The translations under genes were made by a program, and so were the position numbers. A stretch of 64,000 nt of DNA from Paracoccaceae bacterium (GTDB taxonomy: Bacteria; Pseudomonadota; Alphaproteobacteria; Rhodobacterales; Rhodobacteraceae): contig CANNIA010000009.1 in NCBI GenBank assembly GCA_947504705.1, forward strand, positions 1 to 64,000, given 5' to 3'. Below the pieces are notes generated by a model. That model searched no databases, was not told where the DNA came from, and saw only the letters and a list, made by a program, of their open reading frames with translations. Of this stretch, positions 17,594 to 27,163 are shown in pieces. The number at the start of each line of letters is the position of its first letter. Within the stretch, counting starts at the first letter, position 1.

Positions 17594-18466
17594 TCAGCCA
17601 CGCTTGCCGTAAAAAAGGCCCACCACATGCTCGGCCTCGGCAAAGAACAGCCAGCGCGCGGCCAAGGCCCCCGCCAAATGAACCGGCGCCGCCAGCATGA
17701 TCCCGACACAGCCCAGCGGCAGGATCAGGATCAACGCCGGAAAACCCGCCACCAGCACCAGCGCGATGATCCTCAGTTTCTGCACATGCTTGCGCCCGAC
17801 CACATAGATCATCTCGCGCAGAAGGTAGTTCCCCGCCGTATGGGCCGGTTCAAAGACCGTGGGCGTGCCCAGCCGGTCCAGCCCCGTGGCCGTGCCCATC
17901 GTCTGACCCGCCTTGGCAAAGGCCTGATCTCCCACCCGCCAGACCGCAACCAGAACCGCTCCAACCCCCAACAGAGCCGCAGAGGCCCAGACCTGCCCCG
18001 AAAGCGTTGCTCCCCCGGCGATGGCAAAGCTGAGGAACATCACCGGCGTCAGCCAATGGTGCCAGCGCGGCACGGCCTTGATCTGGGTATAGATCATCGC
18101 CGTGGTGAAGACAGTGACCATAGCCAGCGTCCCGCCGACTTGCCCCGGCAGCCGCGACCATTCCAAGCCCAGCCAATCCGACAGGGCAACCGGGGCCAGA
18201 AGAAGAAGCGTTACCACCGAAGCCCAAGCCTCGCGCGAAAGCCAGCTTGTGCGCCATTGCGTGAACGCCTTCAGCGCGTTCTTGGGGTTCCCAAGGTGAA
18301 AGGTCGCAGCCATAAGCCCGGCGACGGCGAGGCTATAGCCGATTCCCCATAGGATAAAGGCCCACCAGCCAGCGGGAATCATCGCCCCCCAGCCAAGGAA
18401 GGCGAGGAAGCCAAAGCCCATTCCCGACAGGGTGGAAAACAGAATGACGGACGGTGCCGGATGCAT
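17594..18466 (-). CDS. soeC: Sulfite dehydrogenase membrane anchor SoeC (DmsC-like)
   Basis: The 290-residue protein has about eight hydrophobic helices and belongs to the DmsC/NrfD-like anchors that hold a molybdopterin enzyme to the membrane and pass electrons to quinone. The N-terminus MHPAPSVILFSTLSGMGFGF and the GNPKNALKAFTQWRTSWLSR block are typical of SoeC/DmsC. The start at 18466 lies one base after the soeB stop, so the genes are coupled; the longer upstream frame would overlap soeB. Assignment to sulfite oxidation rather than DMSO reduction rests on the xsc-tauE neighbourhood. Confidence 0.85.
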   Translation of the reverse strand: MHPAPSVILFSTLSGMGFGFLAFLGWGAMIPAGWWAFILWGIGYSLAVAGLMAATFHLGNPKNALKAFTQWRTSWLSREAWASVVTLLLLAPVALSDWLGLEWSRLPGQVGGTLAMVTVFTTAMIYTQIKAVPRWHHWLTPVMFLSFAIAGGATLSGQVWASAALLGVGAVLVAVWRVGDQAFAKAGQTMGTATGLDRLGTPTVFEPAHTAGNYLLREMIYVVGRKHVQKLRIIALVLVAGFPALILILPLGCVGIMLAAPVHLAGALAARWLFFAEAEHVVGLFYGKRG

Positions 18467-18467
18467 C

Positions 18468-19196
18468 TCAGATATTCCCCAGCATCTTGTCCAACCAACC
18501 CGCAATCCCTTTGGCCTTGATGTCCAAAAGCGGAGCCAAGGGGCTTGCATCCGCCGCCCCCTTTTTCCGAGGCGGCAGATATTTGTTGGTCGGCTTCGTC
18601 CCCATGTCCGGCATCAGGTCATAGCCCCCACGGCTCGCCACAAGCTTTGATACCTTGCTGTCGGGGTCCGCGAAATCGCCGAAATGCCGGGCATTGGTCG
18701 GGCAGGTCCGCACACAGGCGGGTTCGCGGTCCTCTTCCGGCAGGTTCTCATTCTCGATCCGGTCAACGCACAGGGTGCATTTCTTCATCACGCCCTGATC
18801 CGCGTCCAACTCGCGCGCGCCATAGGGGCAGGCCCAGGCGCACAGCCCGCAGCCGATGCAGGCGTCTTCGTTGACCAGCACGATCCCATCTTCGGCCCGC
18901 TTATAGCTGGCCCCGGTCGGGCAGACGGTGACGCAGGGCGCAACCTCGCAATGCAGACACGACCGTGGAAAGGTCACGATCTGCGCAGGCGCATCAGGCA
19001 CCGCGACCTGATAGGAATGCACCCGGTTCAGAAACGTCCCCGACGGGTTCGCGCCATAGGCGTCCTGATCCGAAAGCCCGGCCCCCTGATCGTTCCAGCC
19101 CTTGCAGGCAGTCACGCAGGCCTGACAGCCGACACAGGTATCAAGGTCGATCACCAGCCCAAGTTTCTTCGCGGTGGTTTGCGGCAAAGCGGTCAT
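18468..19196 (-). CDS. soeB: Sulfite dehydrogenase iron-sulfur subunit SoeB
   Basis: The electron-transfer subunit (242 aa) contains four cysteine clusters consistent with four [4Fe-4S] centres: CVGCQACVTAC, CLHCEVAPCVTVC, CIGCGLCAWAC and the CTLC ... CVRTC set. It passes electrons from the molybdenum subunit SoeA to the membrane anchor SoeC. It overlaps soeA by the four bases ATGA and is followed one base later by soeC. No signal peptide is present, in keeping with a cytoplasmic complex. Confidence 0.9.
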   Translation of the reverse strand: MTALPQTTAKKLGLVIDLDTCVGCQACVTACKGWNDQGAGLSDQDAYGANPSGTFLNRVHSYQVAVPDAPAQIVTFPRSCLHCEVAPCVTVCPTGASYKRAEDGIVLVNEDACIGCGLCAWACPYGARELDADQGVMKKCTLCVDRIENENLPEEDREPACVRTCPTNARHFGDFADPDSKVSKLVASRGGYDLMPDMGTKPTNKYLPPRKKGAADASPLAPLLDIKAKGIAGWLDKMLGNI

Positions 19197-21988
19197 TTCG
19201 CGCCCCTCCCCCCGCCCGCACGCGGCGGGTCGGGCAATTGCGGGAAGGCCGGTTCCGACAACCCCTTCCGGTGATCCTCAGCCGAGACCCTCTCAACCCG
19301 CACCCGCTGATCGAACCAGGCCGCCTGCCCCGTCACCGGGTCGGAGTTCGACAGTCTTGCGCCGCCCTTGTCCGGCAGCAGCTCCGAGATCAGATGGTTC
19401 AGCAAGAACCCAGTCGTCGCCTCTGGCGCATCCGCGTCCAGGCCCCAGGCCCCCTTGCGCTTGCCGATTGCGTTCCAGGTCCAGACGGTGTTTTCGTTCA
19501 ACGCCGCCATATGCGCGACCGGCACCACGATAACCCCGGCGCGGGACGAGACCCTTGCCCAGTCGCCCTCCTCAAAACCCTGCGCCTCCCAGATCTTGGT
19601 CGGAATATACAAGGAGTTGCTCCCCTTGATCTGCCGCAACCAAGCGTTCTGACTGCCCCAGCTATGGTACATGTCCATTGGCCGCTGAGTCAGGGCATTG
19701 ATCGGATAGCCGAATGCCGCATCCTCATCGCCAAAGGGCGCGTACCAGATCGGCAACGGATGCATCGCCTGCTTCAACCGCTCCCGCAGATGGTCCGGCG
19801 GCTGGCGTGGGCCGAACCCTTCCGCCGCCAGTTGAAACCGGCGCATCGGTTCGGACCAGATGTTGAACAGATAGGGCTGCGGGCTCTCATAAAGCCCGAT
19901 CTTCACCGCCCAATCCTGATAACCGGCATTCCACGGCTTATAGAAACTCGCCTCCGCCGGAACATGCGCCTGATAGAAGGCCCCGTTTTCGATATAGCGC
20001 TGCATCTGATCCGGGTTCGGTGCCCCGCGCCCTTCACCCGTGCCATCGCCCCGAAAGCCCATCAGCGGGCCAACACCGGGACGACGCTGGTGGCTGACAA
20101 TATAATCGGCATAGTCCTTGAACTTCGCCGAGCCATCCTCATTCACCATCCCCGGCAGGCCCATCCGCGCGCCAAGGTCCAGAAGCACCGACTGGAAACA
20201 GCGCACATCCCGGTCCGGTTCAATGACCGGCCAGCGGATCGCGTCCCCCGCCGCGTCGGGTTCGGAAATCGGGCGGTCCAGCAGCGAAATGCAATCGTGC
20301 CGCTCCAAATAGGTCGTGTCCGGCAGGATCAGGTCAGCATAAGCCACCATTTCGGAGGCATAGGCGTCGGAATAGATGATCCTTGGGATCACATAACCGT
20401 CGCCGTCCTTGTCGGTCAGCATCTTCATAACTTCGGCGGAATTCATCGACGAATTCCAAGCCATGTTTGCCATATACAAAAACAGCGTGTCGATCCGGTA
20501 GGGATCGCCTGCATGCGCATTCGGGATCAGCATATGCATCAACCCATGCGCCGAAAACGGGTTCTCCCACGTAAACGCCTTGTCGATCCGGGCCGGTGAG
20601 CCATCCGCCAACAGCGCCAGATCATCGGGCGACCGCACATAGCCCAGATGCGGCCCGGTCAGAGGCTTGCCCGGAGTGGTCACGAAATGCGGCGTCGGAT
20701 GCGCCTCAATTGGCTTCGGATAGGGCGGCTTCAGCCGATAACCACCGGGGGTTTCCATCGACCCCAGGATGATCTGCAGAAGATGCAGCGCACGGGCGGT
20801 CTGGAACCCGTTCGAATGCGCCGAAATTCCCCGCATGGCGTGGAAAGAAACCGGCCGCCCCGGCATGTTCGCGTGTTCATTGCCCCGGAAATCCGTCCAG
20901 GGCTGGTCCAAGATTATCGCCTGATTGAAGGCCACCTCGGCCAGTTCCGCCGCAAGCTGGTGGATGCGGGTCGCCGTCATCCCACAGCGCGCGGCCACCG
21001 CTTCGGGCGCATAATCGGGCTTCAGATACTCCTCGACCATATGCCGGAACACCGTCCGATGCCCCTGCCATTCCGCGCCAAGATCGGGCTCCACCCCCTT
21101 GCCATCCCAAGGTGCCGGATGCCCCGAGCGACGGTCGATCACGAAAGGCTGGCTTTCGGCGTTCCGCACGAAAAGGCCCTTCTCGGCCCCTTCGGTCTCA
21201 TTGATCAACAGCGCCGCATTGGTCCACTGCGCCAGATACTCAAGATCAACCTTCCCCGCCTCCAACAGGCAATGGATCAGCGACAGGATCAGCAGCCCAT
21301 CGGTGCCGGGAGTGATCCCGATCCAGTCATCCGCCACCGCTGAATAACCCGTGCGGATCGGGTTGACCGAAATCACCCGCGCGCCGCGCGCCTTCAGCTT
21401 GCCGATGCCGATCTTTATCGGGTTGCTGTCATGATCCTCGGCCACCCCAAACATCACGAACAGCTTGGTCCGCTCCCAATCCGGCTGACCGAATTCCCAG
21501 AACGCCCCGCCGATAGTGTAGATGCCCCCAGCAGCCATGTTGACCGAGCAAAACCCGCCGTGGGCCGCATAGTTCGGCGTGCCAAAGTTCTGCGCCCACC
21601 AGCCGGTCAGGCTTTGCGACTGATCGCGGCCCGTGAAGAAAGCCAGCTTCTCCGGTGCGGTCTCACGCAAGGGCTTCATCCACGCAACCGCCGTCGACAA
21701 GGCCTCCTCCCAGGAAATCTCCTCGAACGCACCCGAACCTCGCGGCCCGACCCTGCGCAATGGCGACTTCAGCCGCGAAGGCGCCGTGATCTGCATGATC
21801 CCCGACGCGCCCTTGGCGCACAGGACCCCCTTGTTGATCGGATGATCCCGGTTGCCCTCGATATAGCTTACCTTACCCTCTTTCAGATGCACGTTGATCC
21901 CGCAGCGGCAGGCGCACATATAGCAGGTGGTCTGCCGGATCTCGTCCGAGACGGGCTTGGACATGTTCAGCTTTGGCTGCCCCATCAC
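19193..21988 (-). CDS. soeA: Sulfite dehydrogenase molybdopterin subunit SoeA
   Basis: A 931-residue molybdopterin oxidoreductase of the DMSO-reductase superfamily. The N-terminal CYMCACRCG cluster plus the later GVLCAKG cysteine bind a [4Fe-4S] centre, followed by the long bis-MGD-binding body and a C-terminal molydopterin dinucleotide-binding domain near residues 780-900. No twin-arginine signal is visible, matching SoeA, which faces the cytoplasm and oxidises sulfite to sulfate, unlike periplasmic SorA. The gene overlaps ackA upstream and soeB downstream by ATGA. In Ruegeria and Allochromatium SoeABC is the known cytoplasmic sulfite-oxidising enzyme; here it would deal with sulfite released by Xsc. 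A polysulfide or thiosulfate reductase role is the main alternative. Confidence 0.85.
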   Translation of the reverse strand: MMGQPKLNMSKPVSDEIRQTTCYMCACRCGINVHLKEGKVSYIEGNRDHPINKGVLCAKGASGIMQITAPSRLKSPLRRVGPRGSGAFEEISWEEALSTAVAWMKPLRETAPEKLAFFTGRDQSQSLTGWWAQNFGTPNYAAHGGFCSVNMAAGGIYTIGGAFWEFGQPDWERTKLFVMFGVAEDHDSNPIKIGIGKLKARGARVISVNPIRTGYSAVADDWIGITPGTDGLLILSLIHCLLEAGKVDLEYLAQWTNAALLINETEGAEKGLFVRNAESQPFVIDRRSGHPAPWDGKGVEPDLGAEWQGHRTVFRHMVEEYLKPDYAPEAVAARCGMTATRIHQLAAELAEVAFNQAIILDQPWTDFRGNEHANMPGRPVSFHAMRGISAHSNGFQTARALHLLQIILGSMETPGGYRLKPPYPKPIEAHPTPHFVTTPGKPLTGPHLGYVRSPDDLALLADGSPARIDKAFTWENPFSAHGLMHMLIPNAHAGDPYRIDTLFLYMANMAWNSSMNSAEVMKMLTDKDGDGYVIPRIIYSDAYASEMVAYADLILPDTTYLERHDCISLLDRPISEPDAAGDAIRWPVIEPDRDVRCFQSVLLDLGARMGLPGMVNEDGSAKFKDYADYIVSHQRRPGVGPLMGFRGDGTGEGRGAPNPDQMQRYIENGAFYQAHVPAEASFYKPWNAGYQDWAVKIGLYESPQPYLFNIWSEPMRRFQLAAEGFGPRQPPDHLRERLKQAMHPLPIWYAPFGDEDAAFGYPINALTQRPMDMYHSWGSQNAWLRQIKGSNSLYIPTKIWEAQGFEEGDWARVSSRAGVIVVPVAHMAALNENTVWTWNAIGKRKGAWGLDADAPEATTGFLLNHLISELLPDKGGARLSNSDPVTGQAAWFDQRVRVERVSAEDHRKGLSEPAFPQLPDPPRAGGGRGAK

Positions 21989-23061
21989 GCGCCCTCCCCG
22001 GCGATCACCACCTGCGCTTCAAGCGCAATCTGGCGCTCCTCGTCGGCGGGCACAATCCAGATCGCGACACGGGATGCAGTATCGTGCAATTCGCTGGCGT
22101 TTTGCCGGTTTGCAGGTTCGTCGACTTCGACACCCATGAACCGAAGGCCCCGCAGGATGTTGCCCCGGACCCAGTGGTCATTCTCGCCAATGCCCCCGGT
22201 AAAGACCACCGCATCAAGACCGCCCATCGCCGCGACCATGCTGCCCGCATGGCGCACGGCCCAATAGGCGAAATGCTCCAGCGCAAAAGCCGCCTCGGTC
22301 GTGCCCGCCCGATGAAGCGCGCGCAGATCGTTCGACCCGCCCAAAGCCAGAAGCCCGCTTTCCCGGTTCAGGATTTCCCCCGCCCGCGCGACACCATGCA
22401 GTTCCGCCAACCGCAGCACCGCATTGCCATCAATCGCCCCCGACCGCGTGCCCATCGTCAGCCCGTCCAACGGCGAATAGCCCATCGTCGTCGCAACCGA
22501 ACGCCCGTTCACAATGGCGCAAAGCGAGGCCCCATTGCCCAGATGACAAGCCAAAAGCCGTTCCGGCAACGCCCCCCGGGCCGAAAGGATCCGCACCAAA
22601 GCCGCATAGCTGGTGCCGTGAAACCCGTATCGCCGCAGCCCGCGCTGACGCTCCTCGCACGGCAAGGCATAATCCGTCGCCACCTTTGGGTTCGTCGCGT
22701 GAAAAGCGGTGTCAAAGCAGGCATATTGCGGCAGGTTAGGTGCCAGTTCAGCAACCGCCTGAATTCCAACCAGATTTGCCGGATTGTGCAGGGGCGCTAG
22801 CGGCACGCAGGCCTCGATCCCCGCCAGAACCGCAGGCGTGATGCGACAGGTCGCCGTCAACCCTGCCCCGCCATGCACCACCCGGTGCGCAGCCGCGTGA
22901 AGCCGCGTGACAGGAACCCCGGCCTCAGCCAGCCCCTGCTCCAGCGCGACCCGATGCCCACCGGCGGCAATCCTTTCAACGGAAGCCTTGGCAACTTCCT
23001 CCGCCCCGTCAAAGACCTTCAGCTTCAGCGATGATGAACCCGCGTTCACAATCAACAGCAT
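21985..23061 (-). CDS. ackA: Acetate kinase
   Basis: Converts acetyl phosphate plus ADP to acetate plus ATP (reversible). The 358-residue product keeps the family signatures: LIVNAGSSSLKLKVF at the start, FDTAFHATNP, RYGFHGTSY, CHLGNGASLCAI, GLTMGTRSGAID and FTGGIGENDHWVR. It is shorter than the usual 395-405 residues, missing sequence from loops rather than catalytic blocks. Its ATG shares one base with the tauE stop (TGATG) and its own stop overlaps soeA, so it is firmly inside the taurine operon. Many Rhodobacterales place pta here instead; ackA would let the cell make ATP directly from the acetyl phosphate formed by Xsc. Confidence 0.93.
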   Translation of the reverse strand: MLLIVNAGSSSLKLKVFDGAEEVAKASVERIAAGGHRVALEQGLAEAGVPVTRLHAAAHRVVHGGAGLTATCRITPAVLAGIEACVPLAPLHNPANLVGIQAVAELAPNLPQYACFDTAFHATNPKVATDYALPCEERQRGLRRYGFHGTSYAALVRILSARGALPERLLACHLGNGASLCAIVNGRSVATTMGYSPLDGLTMGTRSGAIDGNAVLRLAELHGVARAGEILNRESGLLALGGSNDLRALHRAGTTEAAFALEHFAYWAVRHAGSMVAAMGGLDAVVFTGGIGENDHWVRGNILRGLRFMGVEVDEPANRQNASELHDTASRVAIWIVPADEERQIALEAQVVIAGEGA

Positions 23062-23801
23062 CAGATCAGCGCCTTCCCAAGCCCCAGAAGCGCCAGCCCG
23101 GCCAACAGCACAATGGCAAAGCGCCGGAAATCCTGCGGATCGGTGCCAAAGAAATGCCGACCGCCCAGCCAATTCGCGCCCAGTGTGATCGGCAACAACC
23201 ACAGCGAAGCCCAGATCGTATCCCAGCTGACCAGTCCGGCATACCAGTACAGCGGCGCGGAATAGAGGTCCAAGAGCGGGAAATAGGCGATCAACGTCGC
23301 CCGAAAGACACTGGCCGACATCGGCTGCGCGGCAAAGAAGGCCGCAATCGGCAAGCCCCCCATCCCCGGCGCATTGGCAAGACCCGAGACAACGCCCATC
23401 GCGCCATTCACCGGCCCTGCCCCCTCACGCGACAGCCGCCACCCTGCCAGCAGAACAAAGCACATGATCAGCACATAGCCCGAGACCACCGCCCGCGCGG
23501 TATCCTCGGAAACCCCGGTCAGGATCCACAGACCAATCGGCAACCCAATTGCCGCCCCGCCCAAAAGCCAGCCAACCCGCCGCCAGTCCACATCCGGCCC
23601 CGCCCCCTTGGCGGCTTGCAAAGACATGACCGTTTCAAGGATCACCACCACCGCGACAAAGTTCAGCGGGTTGGTTACAAGGCTCGACGCCGCGATCAGC
23701 AGCGCCGAAAATCCAAAGCCGGAATAGCCGCGCACAAACCCCGCGACCAAGCAGGCCACTGCCAGCCAGATCAGCGGCAGTGGCCCAAGGTCAAAAGGCA
23801 T
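23061..23801 (-). CDS. tauE: TauE/SafE-family sulfite exporter
   Basis: A 246-residue membrane protein with about eight helices in the two-repeat TauE/SafE pattern (VAGFVRGYSGFGFSALLIA in the first half, SGLANAPGMGGLPIAAFF in the second). Family members export sulfite or sulfoacetate, or import other small anions. Its ATG shares one base with the xsc stop (TGATG), so translation is coupled to the sulfite-producing enzyme, which supports a sulfite-export role. The ORF is open upstream inside xsc but only this start fits. Confidence 0.88.
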   Translation of the reverse strand: MPFDLGPLPLIWLAVACLVAGFVRGYSGFGFSALLIAASSLVTNPLNFVAVVVILETVMSLQAAKGAGPDVDWRRVGWLLGGAAIGLPIGLWILTGVSEDTARAVVSGYVLIMCFVLLAGWRLSREGAGPVNGAMGVVSGLANAPGMGGLPIAAFFAAQPMSASVFRATLIAYFPLLDLYSAPLYWYAGLVSWDTIWASLWLLPITLGANWLGGRHFFGTDPQDFRRFAIVLLAGLALLGLGKALI

Positions 23802-25576
23802 CAGACGACCTGCGGCCGCATGTCGGCCTTGGAGATCCCCGCAACCTCGACCGGTTTCTTCATCGCGTCGCGGCGGAAGGGTTCGCCCAGTTCCTGGTTG
23901 ATCATCGCCTCGATCAGCGTGGTCTTGCCATGGTTCATCTGGTCGTCGATCGCTTTGCGCAAGGCTTCGGTAAGCTCGCCCATCGTCCTCGCCACCACGC
24001 CCTGCAGCCCGCAAGCCTTGGCGATCCCGGCATAGCTGACACCGGTATCCAGCTCGGTCCCGACGAAGTTGTCGTCATACCACAGGGTCGAGTTCCGCTT
24101 TTCCGCTCCCCACTGATAGTTGCGGAACACAACTTGCGTGATCGCCGGCCATTCCTCGCGGCCAATCGCCGTCAGTTCCGTCACGGCAATGCCAAAGGCG
24201 CCGTCGCCCGAAAAGCCCACGACCGGCGTATCCGGGCAGCCGATCTTGGCCCCCACGACCGAAGGCAGACCATAACCACAGGGCCCGAAAAGCCCCGGCG
24301 CCAGATACTTCCGCCCGGCCTCAAATGTCGGATAGGCATTGCCAATGGCGCAGTTGTTGCCGATGTCCGACGAAATGATCGCCTCTTTCGGCAGCGCGGC
24401 AGAGATCGCGCGCCACGCCATCCGCGGGCTCATCCACTCGGGCTTCGCGGCACGGGCGCGTTCGTTCCAGCTGGTGCCAGGATCGTCGTTCTCATGATCC
24501 ATCGACGACAAGGCTTGCGCCCAAGCCGATTTCTTCTGTGCGATCAGCGCCTTGCGGTCCGCCCGCCCCGCATCACCCGCCGCCTTCGACAGCCGCGACA
24601 GGATGCCTTCGGCCACCTTCTTCGCATCGCCAACAATGCCCACAGCCACAGGCTTGGTCAGACCAATCCGGTTCGGGTTGATATCGACCTGAATGATCTT
24701 GGCCTCTTTCGGCCAGTAATCCAGCCCATAGCCCGGCAGGGTCGAGAACGGGTTCAGCCGGGTGCCAAGGCACAGCACCACGTCGGCCATCTGGATCAGC
24801 TCCATCCCCGCCTTGGACCCGTTATAGCCCAAAGGCCCCGCGAACAAAGGATGCGACCCGGGGAAGGCGTCATTGTGCTGATAGCCCACACAAACCGGGG
24901 CAGACAGCCGCTCAGCCAAAGCCATGCTTGCCGGGATCGCCCCGCCAATCACCACGCCCGCGCCGTTCAGGATCACCGGGAACTTCGCCGATGACAGAAG
25001 CTGCGCCGCCTGCGCCAGCGCCTCATCCCCGCCCGACGGCCGCTCGAATTCCACAATCGCCGGCATGTTGATGTCGATCACTTGCGTGAAGTAATCGCGC
25101 GGCACGTTGATCTGTGCAGGGGCCGAATGGCGGCGGGCCTGACAGATCACCCGGTTCAGCACTTCCGCCATCCGCGACGCATCGCGCACTTCTTCCTGAT
25201 AGCAGACCATATCCTTGAAAAGGGCCATCTGCTCCACTTCCTGAAAGCCGCCCTGCCCGATGGTCTTGTTCGCCGCCTGCGGCGTGACCAGCAAAAGCGG
25301 TGTATGGTTCCAATAGGCCGTCTTCACTGCCGTCACAAAGTTGGTAATCCCCGGCCCGTTCTGCGCAATCATCATGCTCATCTTGCCCGAAGCGCGGGTA
25401 AACCCGTCCGCCATCATCCCGCCCGAGCCTTCATGCGCACAGTCCCAGAAGGTGATCCCGGCCTTGGGGAAGATGTCGGAAATCGGCATGAAGGCCGACC
25501 CGATGATCCCGAACACATGCTCGATGCCATGCATCTGCAGCACTTTGACAAAGGCTTCTTCGGTTGTCATCTTCAT
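23801..25576 (-). CDS. xsc: Sulfoacetaldehyde acetyltransferase
   Basis: Xsc is the thiamine-diphosphate enzyme that splits sulfoacetaldehyde with phosphate into acetyl phosphate and sulfite, the desulfonation step of taurine breakdown. The 591-residue protein has the three-domain ThDP layout: N-terminal pyrimidine-binding domain with the catalytic Glu region WDCAHEGSGGMMADGFTR, a central domain, and a C-terminal pyrophosphate-binding domain with GDGAFGIAVTEL followed by the YQWGAEKRNSTLWYDDNF block. The start at 25576 has a GGAGA box eight bases upstream. A pair of 23-nt-spaced CTGG decamers lies 50-82 bases upstream. Very high confidence on family and pathway. Confidence 0.96.
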   Translation of the reverse strand: MKMTTEEAFVKVLQMHGIEHVFGIIGSAFMPISDIFPKAGITFWDCAHEGSGGMMADGFTRASGKMSMMIAQNGPGITNFVTAVKTAYWNHTPLLLVTPQAANKTIGQGGFQEVEQMALFKDMVCYQEEVRDASRMAEVLNRVICQARRHSAPAQINVPRDYFTQVIDINMPAIVEFERPSGGDEALAQAAQLLSSAKFPVILNGAGVVIGGAIPASMALAERLSAPVCVGYQHNDAFPGSHPLFAGPLGYNGSKAGMELIQMADVVLCLGTRLNPFSTLPGYGLDYWPKEAKIIQVDINPNRIGLTKPVAVGIVGDAKKVAEGILSRLSKAAGDAGRADRKALIAQKKSAWAQALSSMDHENDDPGTSWNERARAAKPEWMSPRMAWRAISAALPKEAIISSDIGNNCAIGNAYPTFEAGRKYLAPGLFGPCGYGLPSVVGAKIGCPDTPVVGFSGDGAFGIAVTELTAIGREEWPAITQVVFRNYQWGAEKRNSTLWYDDNFVGTELDTGVSYAGIAKACGLQGVVARTMGELTEALRKAIDDQMNHGKTTLIEAMINQELGEPFRRDAMKKPVEVAGISKADMRPQVV

Positions 25577-25625
25577 CGCACATCTCCAAAGGTCATGGGG
25601 CCGCACCGGCCCGCTTGGCCTAACC

Positions 25626-25658
25626 CTAGCGCCAGCCGCGATCCGGCCTTAGGGCCAG
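25626..25658 (-). promoter_or_regulatory. Candidate TauR operator upstream of xsc
   Basis: On the minus strand, CTGGCCCTAA (25649-25658) is followed by CTGGCGCTAG (25626-25635), start-to-start distance 23 bases. Matching pairs with the same spacing occur before tpa and tauR. The decamers resemble the CTGGACYTAA direct repeats that I recall for the TauR target in R. capsulatus. Confidence 0.65.
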
Positions 25659-25690
25659 ACCCGCGCCCCGGATAGTGCCAGAGAAAGCCC

Positions 25691-27145
25691 CTAGCGCAGC
25701 GCCTTGGCAATCCGCGCGATTCCCTCGCCAATCCGCGGCAGCGGAATCGAGGAATAGGCCAGCCGGTAGTAGTTCCGCGGCCCGCCCTCGCCCGCAAAGA
25801 ACGCGCGCCCCGGTTCAATCAGCACCCCATCCGCCCGCAACAGCAGGGCCAGCTCTTCGGTATCCACGCCTTCCGGTGCACGCATCCAGAACGACGACCC
25901 GCCAAACCCGCCCTGCCCCGCGATCACCAGCCCTTCGGTCGCAATCGCCTCGCCCATCACCTGACGACGACGGCGGAACGCGCCCTTCATCCGGTTGATC
26001 AAGGCGTCGTAATGCCCAAGGCCCAGGAAATAGGCCATCGTCCGCTGGATGTGTCCGGGAGGATGCTTCAGCATCATCGCCCGCAAAGACCGCGCCTCGG
26101 CAATAAACCCAGGTGGGCCAACCAGATAGCCCAAACGCAACCCTGGAAAGACCGATTTCGAAAACGACCCGGCATAGATCACCCGCCCGTCGCTATCCAG
26201 GCTTTTCAAGGCCGGGGCCACGGGTTTCAGGAAGGACATCTCGAACTCATAATCGTCCTCGACGATGACAAACCCCTCACGCTTGGCGGCCTGTAACAGG
26301 GCCGTGCGGCGCTCGACCGGCATGGTCGCGTTGGTCGGGCATTGGTGCGAGGGGGTGGCGAAAACTACATCCGCGCCGGAAAGCCGCCCGACCGGCAGGC
26401 CGAAGACATCGACATGCACCGGGCGCGCCTCGGCCCCCACCGCCTCGACCACCGAGCGCCAGGCCGGATAGCCGGGGTTCTCTACCACCGCTTTCCGCCC
26501 CGGCCCCAACAGCAGGGTCGCCGCAATCCACAGCGCGTTTTGCGCGCCCAACGTCAGCAAAACCTCGTCTTCCCGCGCTGCAATCCCGCGCCGGGGCAGG
26601 ATGGTGCGAAGGAGTTGCTCGATCAGCAAAGGGTCGTCGCGCTCGTAATAATCGCTGGTCAGCGCCGCAAAGTCGCGCTTGCCCAAGGCCCGCAGCGCGC
26701 ATTGACGCCAGTTCTGGTGGTCAAACAGTGTCGGGTCCGCCTGACCATAGATGAAGGGATAGGGATAGCTGTCCCAGTCATCCGGCCGCGCCACCCGCAG
26801 CACCCGGCTGAACCGCCCGCCCGTCAACCCCTTGAAATCAATCGCTTCCGCGCGGGGGGCCGATTGCGGAAACTCCGGCGCGCGCGGGGCGTTGTCGGAC
26901 ACAAAATAGCCCGACCGACCGGATGAGGTGAGGTAATCCGACGACACAAGGTCGGCATAGGCCAGCGTCACGGTGATCCGGCTGACCCCCAGATGTTCGG
27001 CCAGCCCGCGCGATGACGGCATCCGCTGCCCCGGCCGGAACCGCCCGGCAAGGATGCCTTGGGTCACCATGGTGCGGATCTGCTGCTGCAACGACCCCGC
27101 CACCCCGGGCGTCAGGTAAAAGGCTTCGACGGGAATGGAGGCCAT
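25691..27145 (-). CDS. tauR: MocR/GntR-type taurine regulator TauR
   Basis: The 484-residue protein is a fusion typical of MocR regulators: an N-terminal GntR winged helix (about residues 15-80, with the MPSSRGLAEHLGVSRITVTL recognition block) joined to a class-I aminotransferase fold (residues about 110-480) with the GSFSKSVFPGLRLGY segment holding the PLP lysine. In R. capsulatus TauR activates tpa and xsc when taurine is present. The gene sits between tpa and xsc as in that species. GGGAG lies just before the ATG, and a CTGG-type repeat pair (27164-27196) suggests autoregulation. The PLP domain probably senses taurine or its imine (family inference). Confidence 0.92.
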   Translation of the reverse strand: MASIPVEAFYLTPGVAGSLQQQIRTMVTQGILAGRFRPGQRMPSSRGLAEHLGVSRITVTLAYADLVSSDYLTSSGRSGYFVSDNAPRAPEFPQSAPRAEAIDFKGLTGGRFSRVLRVARPDDWDSYPYPFIYGQADPTLFDHQNWRQCALRALGKRDFAALTSDYYERDDPLLIEQLLRTILPRRGIAAREDEVLLTLGAQNALWIAATLLLGPGRKAVVENPGYPAWRSVVEAVGAEARPVHVDVFGLPVGRLSGADVVFATPSHQCPTNATMPVERRTALLQAAKREGFVIVEDDYEFEMSFLKPVAPALKSLDSDGRVIYAGSFSKSVFPGLRLGYLVGPPGFIAEARSLRAMMLKHPPGHIQRTMAYFLGLGHYDALINRMKGAFRRRRQVMGEAIATEGLVIAGQGGFGGSSFWMRAPEGVDTEELALLLRADGVLIEPGRAFFAGEGGPRNYYRLAYSSIPLPRIGEGIARIAKALR

Positions 27146-27163
27146 GCGCTGCTCCCTTGAGGC

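Noticed and set aside
16529-18352. 607-codon plus-strand frame
   Set aside because: Antisense to abrB and soeC, extremely rich in Arg, Gln, His and Pro; a GC-bias shadow.
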